From Candidatus Saccharimonadota bacterium (lineage in GTDB: Bacteria; Patescibacteriota; Saccharimonadia; Saccharimonadales; Saccharimonadaceae), in NCBI GenBank assembly GCA_017964115.1, contig JAGCSL010000048.1, forward strand, positions 1 to 16,855: a DNA stretch of 16,855 nucleotides, given 5' to 3'. Each line of letters opens with the position of its first letter. Within the stretch, counting starts at the first letter, position 1. Shown piece after piece: positions 7,034 through 13,403 of this stretch. Both the position numbers and the translations under genes were made by a program. The notes beneath the pieces were generated by a model. It had not been told where the DNA came from. It saw nothing but the letters and a program-made list of their open reading frames with translations, and made no database searches.

Positions 7034-8395
7034 ATGGCAAAACAAAAGTCGAGGTATGTCTGTCAAAATTGCGGTACTAGCTTTGCGAAATGGGCTGGTC
7101 GCTGCGAGAATTGTGGCGAATGGAACACTCTTCTCGAGCAAGTAGTCCAATCTGAATCCGAGGTAAAAGGAGCGCTTGCGCGCGGTGCAGTATCGGGCAA
7201 AAAGCTCAAAGCCGTTTCTATTAACACCATCGAACCGTCCGATGCAGGTAGCCGACTTTCAACTGGGTTCCCCGATTTTGATACGGTACTTGGTGGCGGT
7301 ATCTTACTTGGTTCCGTCAGTCTGCTTGCTGGCCAGCCAGGTATCGGTAAGTCGACTATTTTAATGCAAATTTGTGCCAAAGTTTCTAATTCTGGACACA
7401 ATGTGCTCTATGTTTCGGGCGAGGAATCGGCGGGGCAGGTCAAACTGCGCGCTGTGCGTTTAGGTGCCAGCTCGGACAAGCTCCATTTTGCCAGTTCCGC
7501 TTCTGGCAACGACATTGCTAAAACTATCGAAGAAGGAGATTATGAGCTTGTAATTGTAGACTCAATCCAAACACTCAGTTTGGCCGAAATTAGTTCTGCT
7601 CCAGGCACGGTCAGTCAGGTTAGTAATTGCGGCAATCTCATTATTCGCGCCGCCAAAAGTAGCAATACGGCCGTTGTAATTGTTGGTCATGTTACTAAGG
7701 ATGGCACTTTGGCTGGACCAAAAGTGCTTGAGCACCTCGTTGATGTTGTTTTGAATTTTGAGGGCGATCGCTATGGTGGCTTCAAAACCGTACGTGCCGT
7801 CAAAAACCGCTTTGGCTCCACGACTGAAGTAGCTATTTTCGAAATGGCCGATAAAGGTTTGACCGAAGTTAAAAACCCGTCCGAAGCGCTCCTTTCTGAG
7901 CGTCAAAATACCGACGGCAGCATCATTATGGCAACTATTGAAGGTGCACGCCCGCTACTGGTAGAAATTCAAGCTTTAGTTAATCCAACCAACTTTGGCT
8001 ATCCAAAGCGAACGGCGTCTGGCTTTGACCTAAACCGTCTCAATCTTTTAATCGCTGTGCTCGAAAAACGCACCAAATTAAGCCTTCAAGATAAGGACAT
8101 CTTCATTAACGTCGTCGGCGGTTTGCGCCTAAACGATTCTGCCGCCGATCTCGCCATTTGTATGGCGATTGCTAGCGCCGCCGCTGGTCGCAAGTTAGAC
8201 GAAAAGATTGTCGTCTTTGGCGAAATTGGTCTAGGAGGTGAAATCCGTAGCGTAATTGCGCCGGATCGTCGTATCGCTGAGGCGAAAAAGCTCGGTTTTA
8301 AGAATGCTATCGGCCCCGCTACAATCAAAGACAAATTCGTATTGCCAGTTAAGGACCTCCGCTCCGCACTTGTGAAATATATGAATAATAAATAA
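7034..8395 (+). CDS. radA: DNA repair protein RadA (Sms)
   Basis: RecA-like ATPase/helicase that helps process recombination intermediates and branch migration in the cytoplasm. 453 aa, normal for the family. Order of parts: an N-terminal C4 zinc finger (C10, C13, C24, C27), Walker A GQPGIGKS 100-107, Walker B ending VIVD at D176, the RadA-specific KNRFG motif 257-261, and a C-terminal Lon-protease-like domain from about 285 containing GGLRLND and GEIGLGGE. All key motifs are present. The start ATG has no Shine-Dalgarno and lies directly after an extended -10, so a leaderless message is likely. It is divergent from lipoprotein B. No terminator is visible after the stop, so the small membrane protein downstream may be cotranscribed. 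Confidence 0.97.
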   Translation: MAKQKSRYVCQNCGTSFAKWAGRCENCGEWNTLLEQVVQSESEVKGALARGAVSGKKLKAVSINTIEPSDAGSRLSTGFPDFDTVLGGGILLGSVSLLAGQPGIGKSTILMQICAKVSNSGHNVLYVSGEESAGQVKLRAVRLGASSDKLHFASSASGNDIAKTIEEGDYELVIVDSIQTLSLAEISSAPGTVSQVSNCGNLIIRAAKSSNTAVVIVGHVTKDGTLAGPKVLEHLVDVVLNFEGDRYGGFKTVRAVKNRFGSTTEVAIFEMADKGLTEVKNPSEALLSERQNTDGSIIMATIEGARPLLVEIQALVNPTNFGYPKRTASGFDLNRLNLLIAVLEKRTKLSLQDKDIFINVVGGLRLNDSAADLAICMAIASAAAGRKLDEKIVVFGEIGLGGEIRSVIAPDRRIAEAKKLGFKNAIGPATIKDKFVLPVKDLRSALVKYMNNK

Positions 8396-8458
8396 AATAA
8401 AAACATTAGCGATAGAGCTAGAAACGATAATAAGTTTTAACAACGGCGGGGCATTAAC

Positions 8459-8863
8459 TTGAAAAAAATTCCAATCGCAGCTTTTATCTTGGATTTCATA
8501 TTAGCGGCCGCATTTGTTGGGCTAGATTTTAGCCCTTGGCTGATAATCTTTTTTGCGCTTAGCTTTGTTGGACCAATCATAACGATAGTTATTAATGTAT
8601 TATCCGTACGGAAATGCATTAAATACAACGGCGGTAACCCAGCGACAGTGTTATTGTCTTTGTATTTTGCCATTATCGCCGGAGCTATTCTGGGGGCTCT
8701 CATGAACATGGCCCACAACGGCGGTCAATTATGTTCTGCGGGAGATACCTTATCTTGCATGAATAATGGCGGCTTAGACATCCTTAAGGCGTGTGGGTAT
8801 TGTTTACTATTTGCCCAAGCCTATATGGTCCCCGTTTATATAACTCTCGTAGTTGTAAGATAA
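8459..8863 (+). CDS. Small four-TM membrane protein, unknown function
   Basis: 134 aa from a TTG start; GGCGGGG about 8 nt upstream is a weak ribosome site. Hydrophobic spans at about residues 4-22, 26-48, 62-84 and 108-133 suggest four TM helices. The third loop (85-107) holds C92 and C100, which might form a disulfide if the loop is outside. N-G-G occurs three times (57-59, 87-89, 103-105), twice encoded by the same 10-mer, ACAACGGCGG. No family is recognised. It follows radA by 63 nt with no terminator between them, so it may be the second gene of that transcript. The TTG start is a choice; there is no ATG in frame before residue 82. Confidence 0.65.
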   Translation: MKKIPIAAFILDFILAAAFVGLDFSPWLIIFFALSFVGPIITIVINVLSVRKCIKYNGGNPATVLLSLYFAIIAGAILGALMNMAHNGGQLCSAGDTLSCMNNGGLDILKACGYCLLFAQAYMVPVYITLVVVR

Positions 8864-8924
8864 ACGGCGAATGACGAATAGTAGGTCGAACACCTTAAGA
8901 ATTGTTGCATCATCTTTAATTTTG

Positions 8925-8933
8925 TGCTAAAAT
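8925..8933 (+). promoter_or_regulatory. Extended -10 promoter of rpsO
   Basis: TGC-TAAAAT (8925-8933), with TTGCAT at 8905-8910 as a poor -35 at 17-nt spacing. The ATG at 8943 is 10 nt after the last -10 base, so the predicted leader is 0-3 nt. Confidence 0.7.
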
Positions 8934-8942
8934 AAGCCCAAT

Positions 8943-9209
8943 ATGATTACAAAAGATAACAAGGCTAAGGCGATCAAGAAGCTCGCCCGCAGTGATAAGG
9001 ATGTCGGTTCCCCAGAGGTGCAGGTTGCGATTTTGACTGAACGTATCAAAGAAGTCACCGAGCACGTCAAGGCTAACAAGCATGACTTTATGGCTAAGCG
9101 CGGTTTGATTCAAATGGTTGGTCAGCGCAAGAAGCTTCTCAAGTATCTTGAGCGCACCGATTTCGAGAGCTACAAAGCTACCGTTGCAAAACTCGGTCTT
9201 CGCAAATAA
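8943..9209 (+). CDS. rpsO: 30S ribosomal protein S15
   Basis: Primary 16S rRNA-binding protein of the 30S platform. 88 aa, the usual bacterial length. Family hallmarks seen: GSPEVQVAILTERI near the N-terminus, HDFMAKRGLIQMVGQRKKLLKYL in the centre written here as two parts (HDFMAKRGL and QRKKLLKYL), and a C-terminus ending LGLRK. It starts without a Shine-Dalgarno directly after an extended -10. Such a short leader leaves no room for the S15-binding pseudoknot used for autoregulation in E. coli. A strong hairpin terminator follows. In many bacteria pnp comes directly after rpsO; here an inverted gene separates them. Confidence 0.97.
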   Translation: MITKDNKAKAIKKLARSDKDVGSPEVQVAILTERIKEVTEHVKANKHDFMAKRGLIQMVGQRKKLLKYLERTDFESYKATVAKLGLRK

Positions 9210-9220
9210 TATCGCTATTC

Positions 9221-9250
9221 AAATCTGACTCCGTAAAGAGTCAGATTTTT
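9221..9250 (+). terminator. rpsO terminator
   Basis: An 11-bp perfect stem, AAATCTGACTC (9221-9231) with GAGTCAGATTT (9238-9248), loop CGTAAA, followed by T residues. It lies 11 nt after the stop codon. Confidence 0.93.
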
Positions 9251-9265
9251 GTTGGGAAAACGGTA

Positions 9266-9305
9266 GGAAAAAAGGGGCCTCCAGCAATCTTGCTTTTGGC
9301 CCCCC
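9266..9305 (-). terminator. Terminator of the 270-aa orphan gene
   Basis: On the minus strand GGGGCC pairs with GGCCCC (plus coordinates 9298-9303 with 9274-9279), with an inner AGCAA/TTGCT stem and a six-T tail (9273-9268). Confidence 0.92.
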
Positions 9306-9318
9306 ACTACAGTGCGCG

Positions 9319-10131
9319 TTATTGACGTCTCGCAACCTCATCACTGAGGATCTGTTCTTCCAGAGCATCGCAGAAGTCCAGCGACAACTGTTTCAGCTCA
9401 TAGCCGTTCAGTGCAGGTTCCTCAGAACGCTGAACCAGTTTTTCGGCCAATTTCGCGACGGCGCAACGCTGGGCAGTCGCAGAGCGACGAGCGAACTCCT
9501 TATCAATTATTGCAGCGATCTCGCCCTTGTCCTCAGTCTTCGATTCGGTAGCGATGCGGATTTCCTCACGCATGCAGCTGTTCGTCATCAGATCGAGCAC
9601 AACGAGATTGTGGCGTTTACCTCCCAGCGGGTTAGGTCCAGCCAAGAAAGTGATAAAGAGCCCATCCTCATGGGTGTTCCCGTCAGCGAGCAACTCCTTC
9701 AGCTCAGATTTACGTTCGCGCAAAGCCTTTTTTGCCGCCTTGCGGCGCTCTTCGCTGCGAGATCTCTGAGCGATGCCTTCCTGCTTCTTGATCTCGTTCC
9801 TCAACTCGACAACCTTCTTGAATTGCCTCTTGATCGGCATCCACAGGCCCTGAGTCGGGTCGATACCCTTAAGCAGTGCCGAATCGACTACGAGCTTGCT
9901 TGCCCAGATAGTCTTATTCGGCTCGACGGGTTGCACGGTGTCACTGAAGATTTTCAGCACGAATTCGTGACCATCTCCCACTTCGATCAGCAGGAAAGCG
10001 TTACGGTTCTTGCGTACTCTTCCCCAGATTTCCAAGATCTTATCCTCGTCTCGAAAGGTACTGTCCTCTCCGAGGATGTGGATCTCCTGACACGTATCTC
10101 CGTCAATAACGCGCGTTAGTTTAAATGCCAT
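9319..10131 (-). CDS. Orphan 270-aa basic-linker protein, unknown function
   Basis: The start is ATG 10131, supported by GGGAG 7 nt upstream; an upstream frame start at 10170 lies before this site. The protein has no signal peptide or TM helix. Three parts are visible: an N-terminal region (about 1-105) rich in hydrophobic strands, a very basic helical linker (about 108-150, many Arg/Lys/Glu), and a C-terminal region ending in charged helices. RVIDGDT at residues 7-13 resembles the opening of nuclease SNase domains, but the rest of that domain is absent. I cannot assign a family. It lies inverted between rpsO and pnp with its own promoter, foldable leader and terminator, a moron-like layout. 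The start of the frame (9421-9480) is about 60% G+C by hand count, but other parts are near 50%, so composition is not clear evidence of transfer. Confidence 0.8.
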   Translation of the reverse strand: MAFKLTRVIDGDTCQEIHILGEDSTFRDEDKILEIWGRVRKNRNAFLLIEVGDGHEFVLKIFSDTVQPVEPNKTIWASKLVVDSALLKGIDPTQGLWMPIKRQFKKVVELRNEIKKQEGIAQRSRSEERRKAAKKALRERKSELKELLADGNTHEDGLFITFLAGPNPLGGKRHNLVVLDLMTNSCMREEIRIATESKTEDKGEIAAIIDKEFARRSATAQRCAVAKLAEKLVQRSEEPALNGYELKQLSLDFCDALEEQILSDEVARRQ

Positions 10132-10146
10132 ATCACCACTCCCTTC

Positions 10147-10183
10147 TACGGCACTACCGTATTCCAGCATAGAATTAGAATAC
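10147..10183 (-). promoter_or_regulatory. Leader with two mutually exclusive hairpins
   Basis: In the predicted 5' UTR of the 270-aa gene, GTATTC (minus strand, 10183-10178) can pair with GAATAC (10164-10159), or TACGG (10161-10157) can pair with CCGTA (10151-10147) around a 5-nt loop. The two stems share 10159-10161, so only one can form fully. The second stem lies a few nt before the Shine-Dalgarno. Confidence 0.45.
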
Positions 10184-10191
10184 CATTCGAT

Positions 10192-10220
10192 ATTTTATCA
10201 CAAACAACTTAAAAAGTCAA
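10192..10220 (-). promoter_or_regulatory. Promoter of the 270-aa orphan gene (twin of 6953-6981)
   Basis: Minus strand: -35 TTGACT (10220-10215), 17-nt spacer, TGA then -10 TAAAAT (10197-10192). Predicted start near 10185. From ATTGACTTTTTAA through TTTGTG it matches the lipoprotein B promoter with two mismatches over about 25 positions. Confidence 0.88.
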
Positions 10221-10254
10221 TGTTTATCTCGTGTTAAACAGGGGTAAGATAGTG

Positions 10255-10263
10255 TGATATAAT
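10255..10263 (+). promoter_or_regulatory. Extended -10 promoter of pnp
   Basis: TGA-TATAAT is a perfect extended -10; a weak -35, TTAAAC (10234-10239), lies at 18-nt spacing. The predicted start near 10270 leaves a leader of about 93 nt. It is divergent from the orphan gene promoter. Confidence 0.85.
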
Positions 10264-10280
10264 ATATACAGTATCAAATA

Positions 10281-10349
10281 TCGAGAAAATGATAGATACC
10301 CATCGCGGTAGTATTACGCTACGGCCACGGATACTTATTATTTTCTCGA
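10281..10349 (+). promoter_or_regulatory. Long stem-loop in the pnp leader
   Basis: Bases 10281-10295 pair with 10335-10349: 15 continuous pairs, two of them G-U, the outer 10 perfect. Above this, short helices continue (10297-10298 with 10332-10333, 10300-10301 with 10329-10330), and GTAG/CTAC (10308-10311 with 10319-10322) closes a 7-nt loop. The stem ends 3 nt before the AAGGA Shine-Dalgarno (10353-10357). In E. coli a pnp leader stem-loop is cut by RNase III and then used by PNPase for autoregulation; a similar role here is inference. Confidence 0.75.
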
Positions 10350-10362
10350 AGAAAGGAAATAT

Positions 10363-12549
10363 ATGGATATTATAAATCCCAGCGGAAAGAAAACTTTCAA
10401 GGTGGAAACTGATTTTTGTGGCCGCCCACTTACGCTCGAGGTAAATCGTGTCGGTTTTCGTACTACCTCTTCAGTGCTCGTAAGCTATGGAGATACCGTC
10501 GTCCTCGGTTCGGTCGTAGTCGGTACTAAGCCTGTAGTACAAGATTTCTTTCCACTCTCTATCGATTACGAAGAGAAATACTATGCTGCCGGCAAAATCA
10601 GTAGCAGCAAATTTATCAAACGCGAAGGTAAACCTTCCGATAACGCCGTTTTGATCGGCCGTCTCATTGATCGCCCAATTCGCCCACTATTTCCAAAGGG
10701 CTATCGCCAAGAAGTTCAGGTTGTCGCTACGGTTCTCTCGATGGATCCAAGCTTTCGCCCAGACGTTATCGCAATGATTGCTGCTTCTAGCGCCTTAATG
10801 CTAGCCGGCATTCCGTTTGATGGTCCAATCGCCGGTCTTCGCATCGGTCGCGTTAACGGTGAGTATAAAGCCTTCTTAACTCCAGAAGAACGCGAAGCTT
10901 CCGATCTCGATCTTGTTGTTGCTGGTAAAGATACTGGTATTACCATGGTTGAAGCTGGCGCCAATGAGGTTCCAGAAGAGGTTATTATTGGCGGTCTTGA
11001 ATGGGGCCTCAAGATGATTCAGCCAGCAATTAAACTCCAGAACGAACTCCGCGAGAAGGTTGGTGTTGAAGAAAAAGAATACACCCTCGTCCTTCCGAGC
11101 GAAGAAGTTCAAAAGAAAGTTGACGAATGGATGGTTGGCAAACTCGGTGACAATCTACGCGTCCCTAACACCATCGAACGTGGTCAGTTAATCGATGAAA
11201 TTAAGTGGCAAATGCATGATGAATTTGCTCAGGAAATTTCCGACGAGGAAGCTGGCGTTACTGACAAGATGTCCGATGAAGAGAAGATGACTACTAAGAC
11301 TGAGTATTATGACGAGCACTTCCGCGCCGATTATTCCGAAGCTTTCGAATTAGCCGTTAAGAAAGACGTACGCAAGCACATTATCGAAGATGGCGTGCGC
11401 CCAGACGGTCGCAAGCTCGACGAAGTTCGTCCGCTCAGTTCCCAGGTTGGCATTTTACCACGCACGCACGGTTCCAGTCTCTTTACGCGCGGTGTCACTC
11501 AGGCTATGAATATCGTCACTTTGGCTCCACTTAGCTACGGACAGCTCGTAGATACTATGGAAGTTACCGACGGCGTTCGCCGCTATATGCATCACTACAA
11601 CGCGCCAAGTTATACGGTTGGTGAGGTCGGCCGTATCGGTAGCCCGGGCCGTCGCGAAATCGGTCACGGCTATCTTGCTGAACGCGCTCTCATGCCAGTT
11701 CTACCGAGCGAAGAAGATTTTCCATATGCTATCCGTAGCGTCACCGAGATTATGTCTCAGAATGGCTCCACTTCAATGGCTGCGACTTGTAGCTCTTGTC
11801 TCGCCTTGATGGATGCTGGTGTTCCGCTCAAGCGCCCAGTTGCTGGTGTCGCGATGGGGCTGATGATGGATGGCGATAAGCCATACGTCTTGACCGATTT
11901 GATGGATGCCGAAGATTTTGCCGGCGATATGGACTTCAAGGTTACCGGTACTACTGAAGGTATTACCGCGCTTCAAATGGACATGAAAGTTCATGGTCTT
12001 CCAGTTAGTGTTCTATCTGAAGCTATCAAGAAAGCTCATGACGGTCGTATGTTTATTATGAAGCATATGCTTTCCGTGCTCGATGGTCCGCGCGATCACC
12101 TCAGTCCATATGCTCCACGCATCGAGAAGCTCATGATTAACCCAGACAAGATTGGTACGATTATTGGTAAAGGCGGTGAAACTATCAATAAGATTACCTC
12201 CGAAACTGGCGCTGAGATTAACATTGAGGAAAACGGTCTCGTAACAATTGCAGCGGCCGATACCGAGAAGATCGAAAAAGCTCTTAACTGGGTGAAGTCA
12301 CTCGTTGAGGAGCCAGAACCAGGCAAAGTTTACAAGGGTAAAGTTGTCTCTATTAAGGACTTCGGTGCTTTTGTAAATATTCTTCCGGGCATTGATGGCA
12401 TGCTTCATATCTCGCAAATTAGCGACAAGCGCCTTGCGAAGGTTACCGACGCAATTCAAGTTGGCGACGAAATCAATGTTCGTCTTGACGCTATCGATGA
12501 TAAAGGTCGCCTCAGCCTTTCAATGAAGGGCGTGGACCAAAAAGCCTAA
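10363..12549 (+). CDS. pnp: Polyribonucleotide nucleotidyltransferase (PNPase)
   Basis: Phosphorolytic 3'-5' exoribonuclease, trimer, main RNA decay enzyme in many bacteria. 728 aa, normal length. The ATG has AAGGA 5 nt upstream. Parts seen: first RNase PH domain with GRLIDRPIRPLFPKGY near residue 100, linker, second RNase PH domain from about 340 with RTHGSSLFTRG 367-377, catalytic Asp pair D518 and D524 (same 6-residue spacing as E. coli D486/D492), KH domain with GKGG 602-605, and an S1 domain from about 655 to the end. All catalytic and RNA-binding parts are intact. It has its own extended -10 promoter and a long leader hairpin that may serve autoregulation, and it is no longer adjacent to rpsO. 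A 12-bp terminator follows. Confidence 0.98.
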   Translation: MDIINPSGKKTFKVETDFCGRPLTLEVNRVGFRTTSSVLVSYGDTVVLGSVVVGTKPVVQDFFPLSIDYEEKYYAAGKISSSKFIKREGKPSDNAVLIGRLIDRPIRPLFPKGYRQEVQVVATVLSMDPSFRPDVIAMIAASSALMLAGIPFDGPIAGLRIGRVNGEYKAFLTPEEREASDLDLVVAGKDTGITMVEAGANEVPEEVIIGGLEWGLKMIQPAIKLQNELREKVGVEEKEYTLVLPSEEVQKKVDEWMVGKLGDNLRVPNTIERGQLIDEIKWQMHDEFAQEISDEEAGVTDKMSDEEKMTTKTEYYDEHFRADYSEAFELAVKKDVRKHIIEDGVRPDGRKLDEVRPLSSQVGILPRTHGSSLFTRGVTQAMNIVTLAPLSYGQLVDTMEVTDGVRRYMHHYNAPSYTVGEVGRIGSPGRREIGHGYLAERALMPVLPSEEDFPYAIRSVTEIMSQNGSTSMAATCSSCLALMDAGVPLKRPVAGVAMGLMMDGDKPYVLTDLMDAEDFAGDMDFKVTGTTEGITALQMDMKVHGLPVSVLSEAIKKAHDGRMFIMKHMLSVLDGPRDHLSPYAPRIEKLMINPDKIGTIIGKGGETINKITSETGAEINIEENGLVTIAAADTEKIEKALNWVKSLVEEPEPGKVYKGKVVSIKDFGAFVNILPGIDGMLHISQISDKRLAKVTDAIQVGDEINVRLDAIDDKGRLSLSMKGVDQKA

Positions 12550-12568
12550 AAACATAAAAAAGAACCCG

Positions 12569-12597
12569 AAAATATCCAGTATTGACTGGATATTTTT
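12569..12597 (+). terminator. pnp terminator
   Basis: A 12-bp perfect stem, AAAATATCCAGT (12569-12580) with ACTGGATATTTT (12585-12596), loop ATTG. The T tail runs straight into the promoter of the next gene. Confidence 0.9.
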
Positions 12598-12607
12598 GGT
12601 ATATAAT
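12597..12607 (+). promoter_or_regulatory. Promoter of the five-TM protein
   Basis: TGG-TATATA (12597-12605) is an extended -10; an overlapping TATAAT occupies 12602-12607. TTGACT at 12582-12587, inside the terminator hairpin, is too close (12-14 nt) to be a normal -35. Predicted start near 12612. Confidence 0.6.
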
Positions 12608-12640
12608 AGAATTATAGACATAATCTAAATGGAGTTATAT

Positions 12641-13333
12641 ATGCCAGAAACGCATGAAAAGCCGGTCGTGGATCCGGTAACAATGCCAAAATTAAAAATG
12701 GATAAACAAAAACTCGCCGCGGTAAACGCTTGGGCAATTGCACTCGCGATGTTCCTCGGTTACTGTGCGATCTTTGCTGCTATTGCAGGCTTCACTAAGA
12801 AATGGGACTTTAGCATTCCGTTCTTTGGTCGCTTCATGGGTTCAAATGCCGGCGCGCCAAGAGAATTACTGACCGGTCTCTTTGCATTAGTATTTGCAAT
12901 CTTCGGCCTTATCAGCCTAAAGAAAGTTACTGACGTCGAAGCCACCAAAAAAGCTTGGGGTTGCATCTCCAAAGTATTCTTAGGCTTTGTACTTGTTTAT
13001 GCCGTAAACATGGTCGGTATCATTATCTACTCACTCATGTCGCTCGGCCGCGAAAAATACGTATTCGATCAAGGCCAACTTTGGCTCGACAGCTTCTTGT
13101 CGACTGTAATCTGCTGCATTGGTGCAGGCGCTATCTGGTTTATTGGTAAGCAAATTGCTGAAGGTAAGACTTCGGTTCTTCGCATTGCCAGCTTCATTGC
13201 CATCGGCCTAGCTACGGTTGGCTTTATTATTGTATTTATCCAGCTCTTGGTTAGCTACTACAGCAAATCAGACAGCAGTCTCGATTCGCTAAAAGATTAC
13301 GACTATAGCAACGTACTTGACTTGCTTAAATAG
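12641..13333 (+). CDS. Five-TM membrane protein, unknown function
   Basis: 230 aa from ATG 12641, chosen because GGAG at 12631-12634 is 6 nt upstream; the ATG at 12629 overlaps that site. The N-terminal 27 residues are Lys/Pro-rich and probably cytoplasmic. Hydrophobic spans at about 28-50, 76-93, 110-132, 150-169 and 180-204 give five TM helices, and the C-terminal 25 residues are Ser/Asp-rich (ending SNVLDLLK). No catalytic motif or known family is recognised. It is monocistronic by appearance: its own extended -10 after the pnp terminator and its own terminator before ftsK. With five helices the two ends should lie on opposite sides of the membrane (inference). Confidence 0.8.
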   Translation: MPETHEKPVVDPVTMPKLKMDKQKLAAVNAWAIALAMFLGYCAIFAAIAGFTKKWDFSIPFFGRFMGSNAGAPRELLTGLFALVFAIFGLISLKKVTDVEATKKAWGCISKVFLGFVLVYAVNMVGIIIYSLMSLGREKYVFDQGQLWLDSFLSTVICCIGAGAIWFIGKQIAEGKTSVLRIASFIAIGLATVGFIIVFIQLLVSYYSKSDSSLDSLKDYDYSNVLDLLK

Positions 13334-13352
13334 TTACTAGTTATCGAAAAAC

Positions 13353-13385
13353 AGGGAGAGAGCTTATGCTTTCTCCCTATTTTTT
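13353..13385 (+). terminator. Terminator between the five-TM gene and ftsK
   Basis: AGGGAGAGAGC (13353-13363) pairs with GCTTTCTCCCT (13368-13378): 11 bp with one G-U, loop TTAT, then a six-T run (13380-13385). Confidence 0.92.
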
Positions 13386-13386
13386 A

Positions 13387-13395
13387 TGGTATAAT
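13387..13395 (+). promoter_or_regulatory. Extended -10 promoter of ftsK
   Basis: TGG-TATAAT is a perfect extended -10. It begins 1 nt after the previous terminator's T run and ends 9 nt before the ATG, so the ftsK mRNA should have a 0-2 nt leader. Confidence 0.8.
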
Positions 13396-13403
13396 AATCC
13401 CAT

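Noticed and set aside
10093..10113. RVIDGDT as sign of a staphylococcal-nuclease-like enzyme in the orphan gene
   Set aside because: The other SNase landmarks (IDAPE region and later catalytic Arg) are not found after it.
9322..10119. Plus-strand 265-codon open frame opposite the orphan gene
   Set aside because: It has no ribosome site, and the minus frame has a promoter, Shine-Dalgarno and terminator; the plus frame looks like a shadow.
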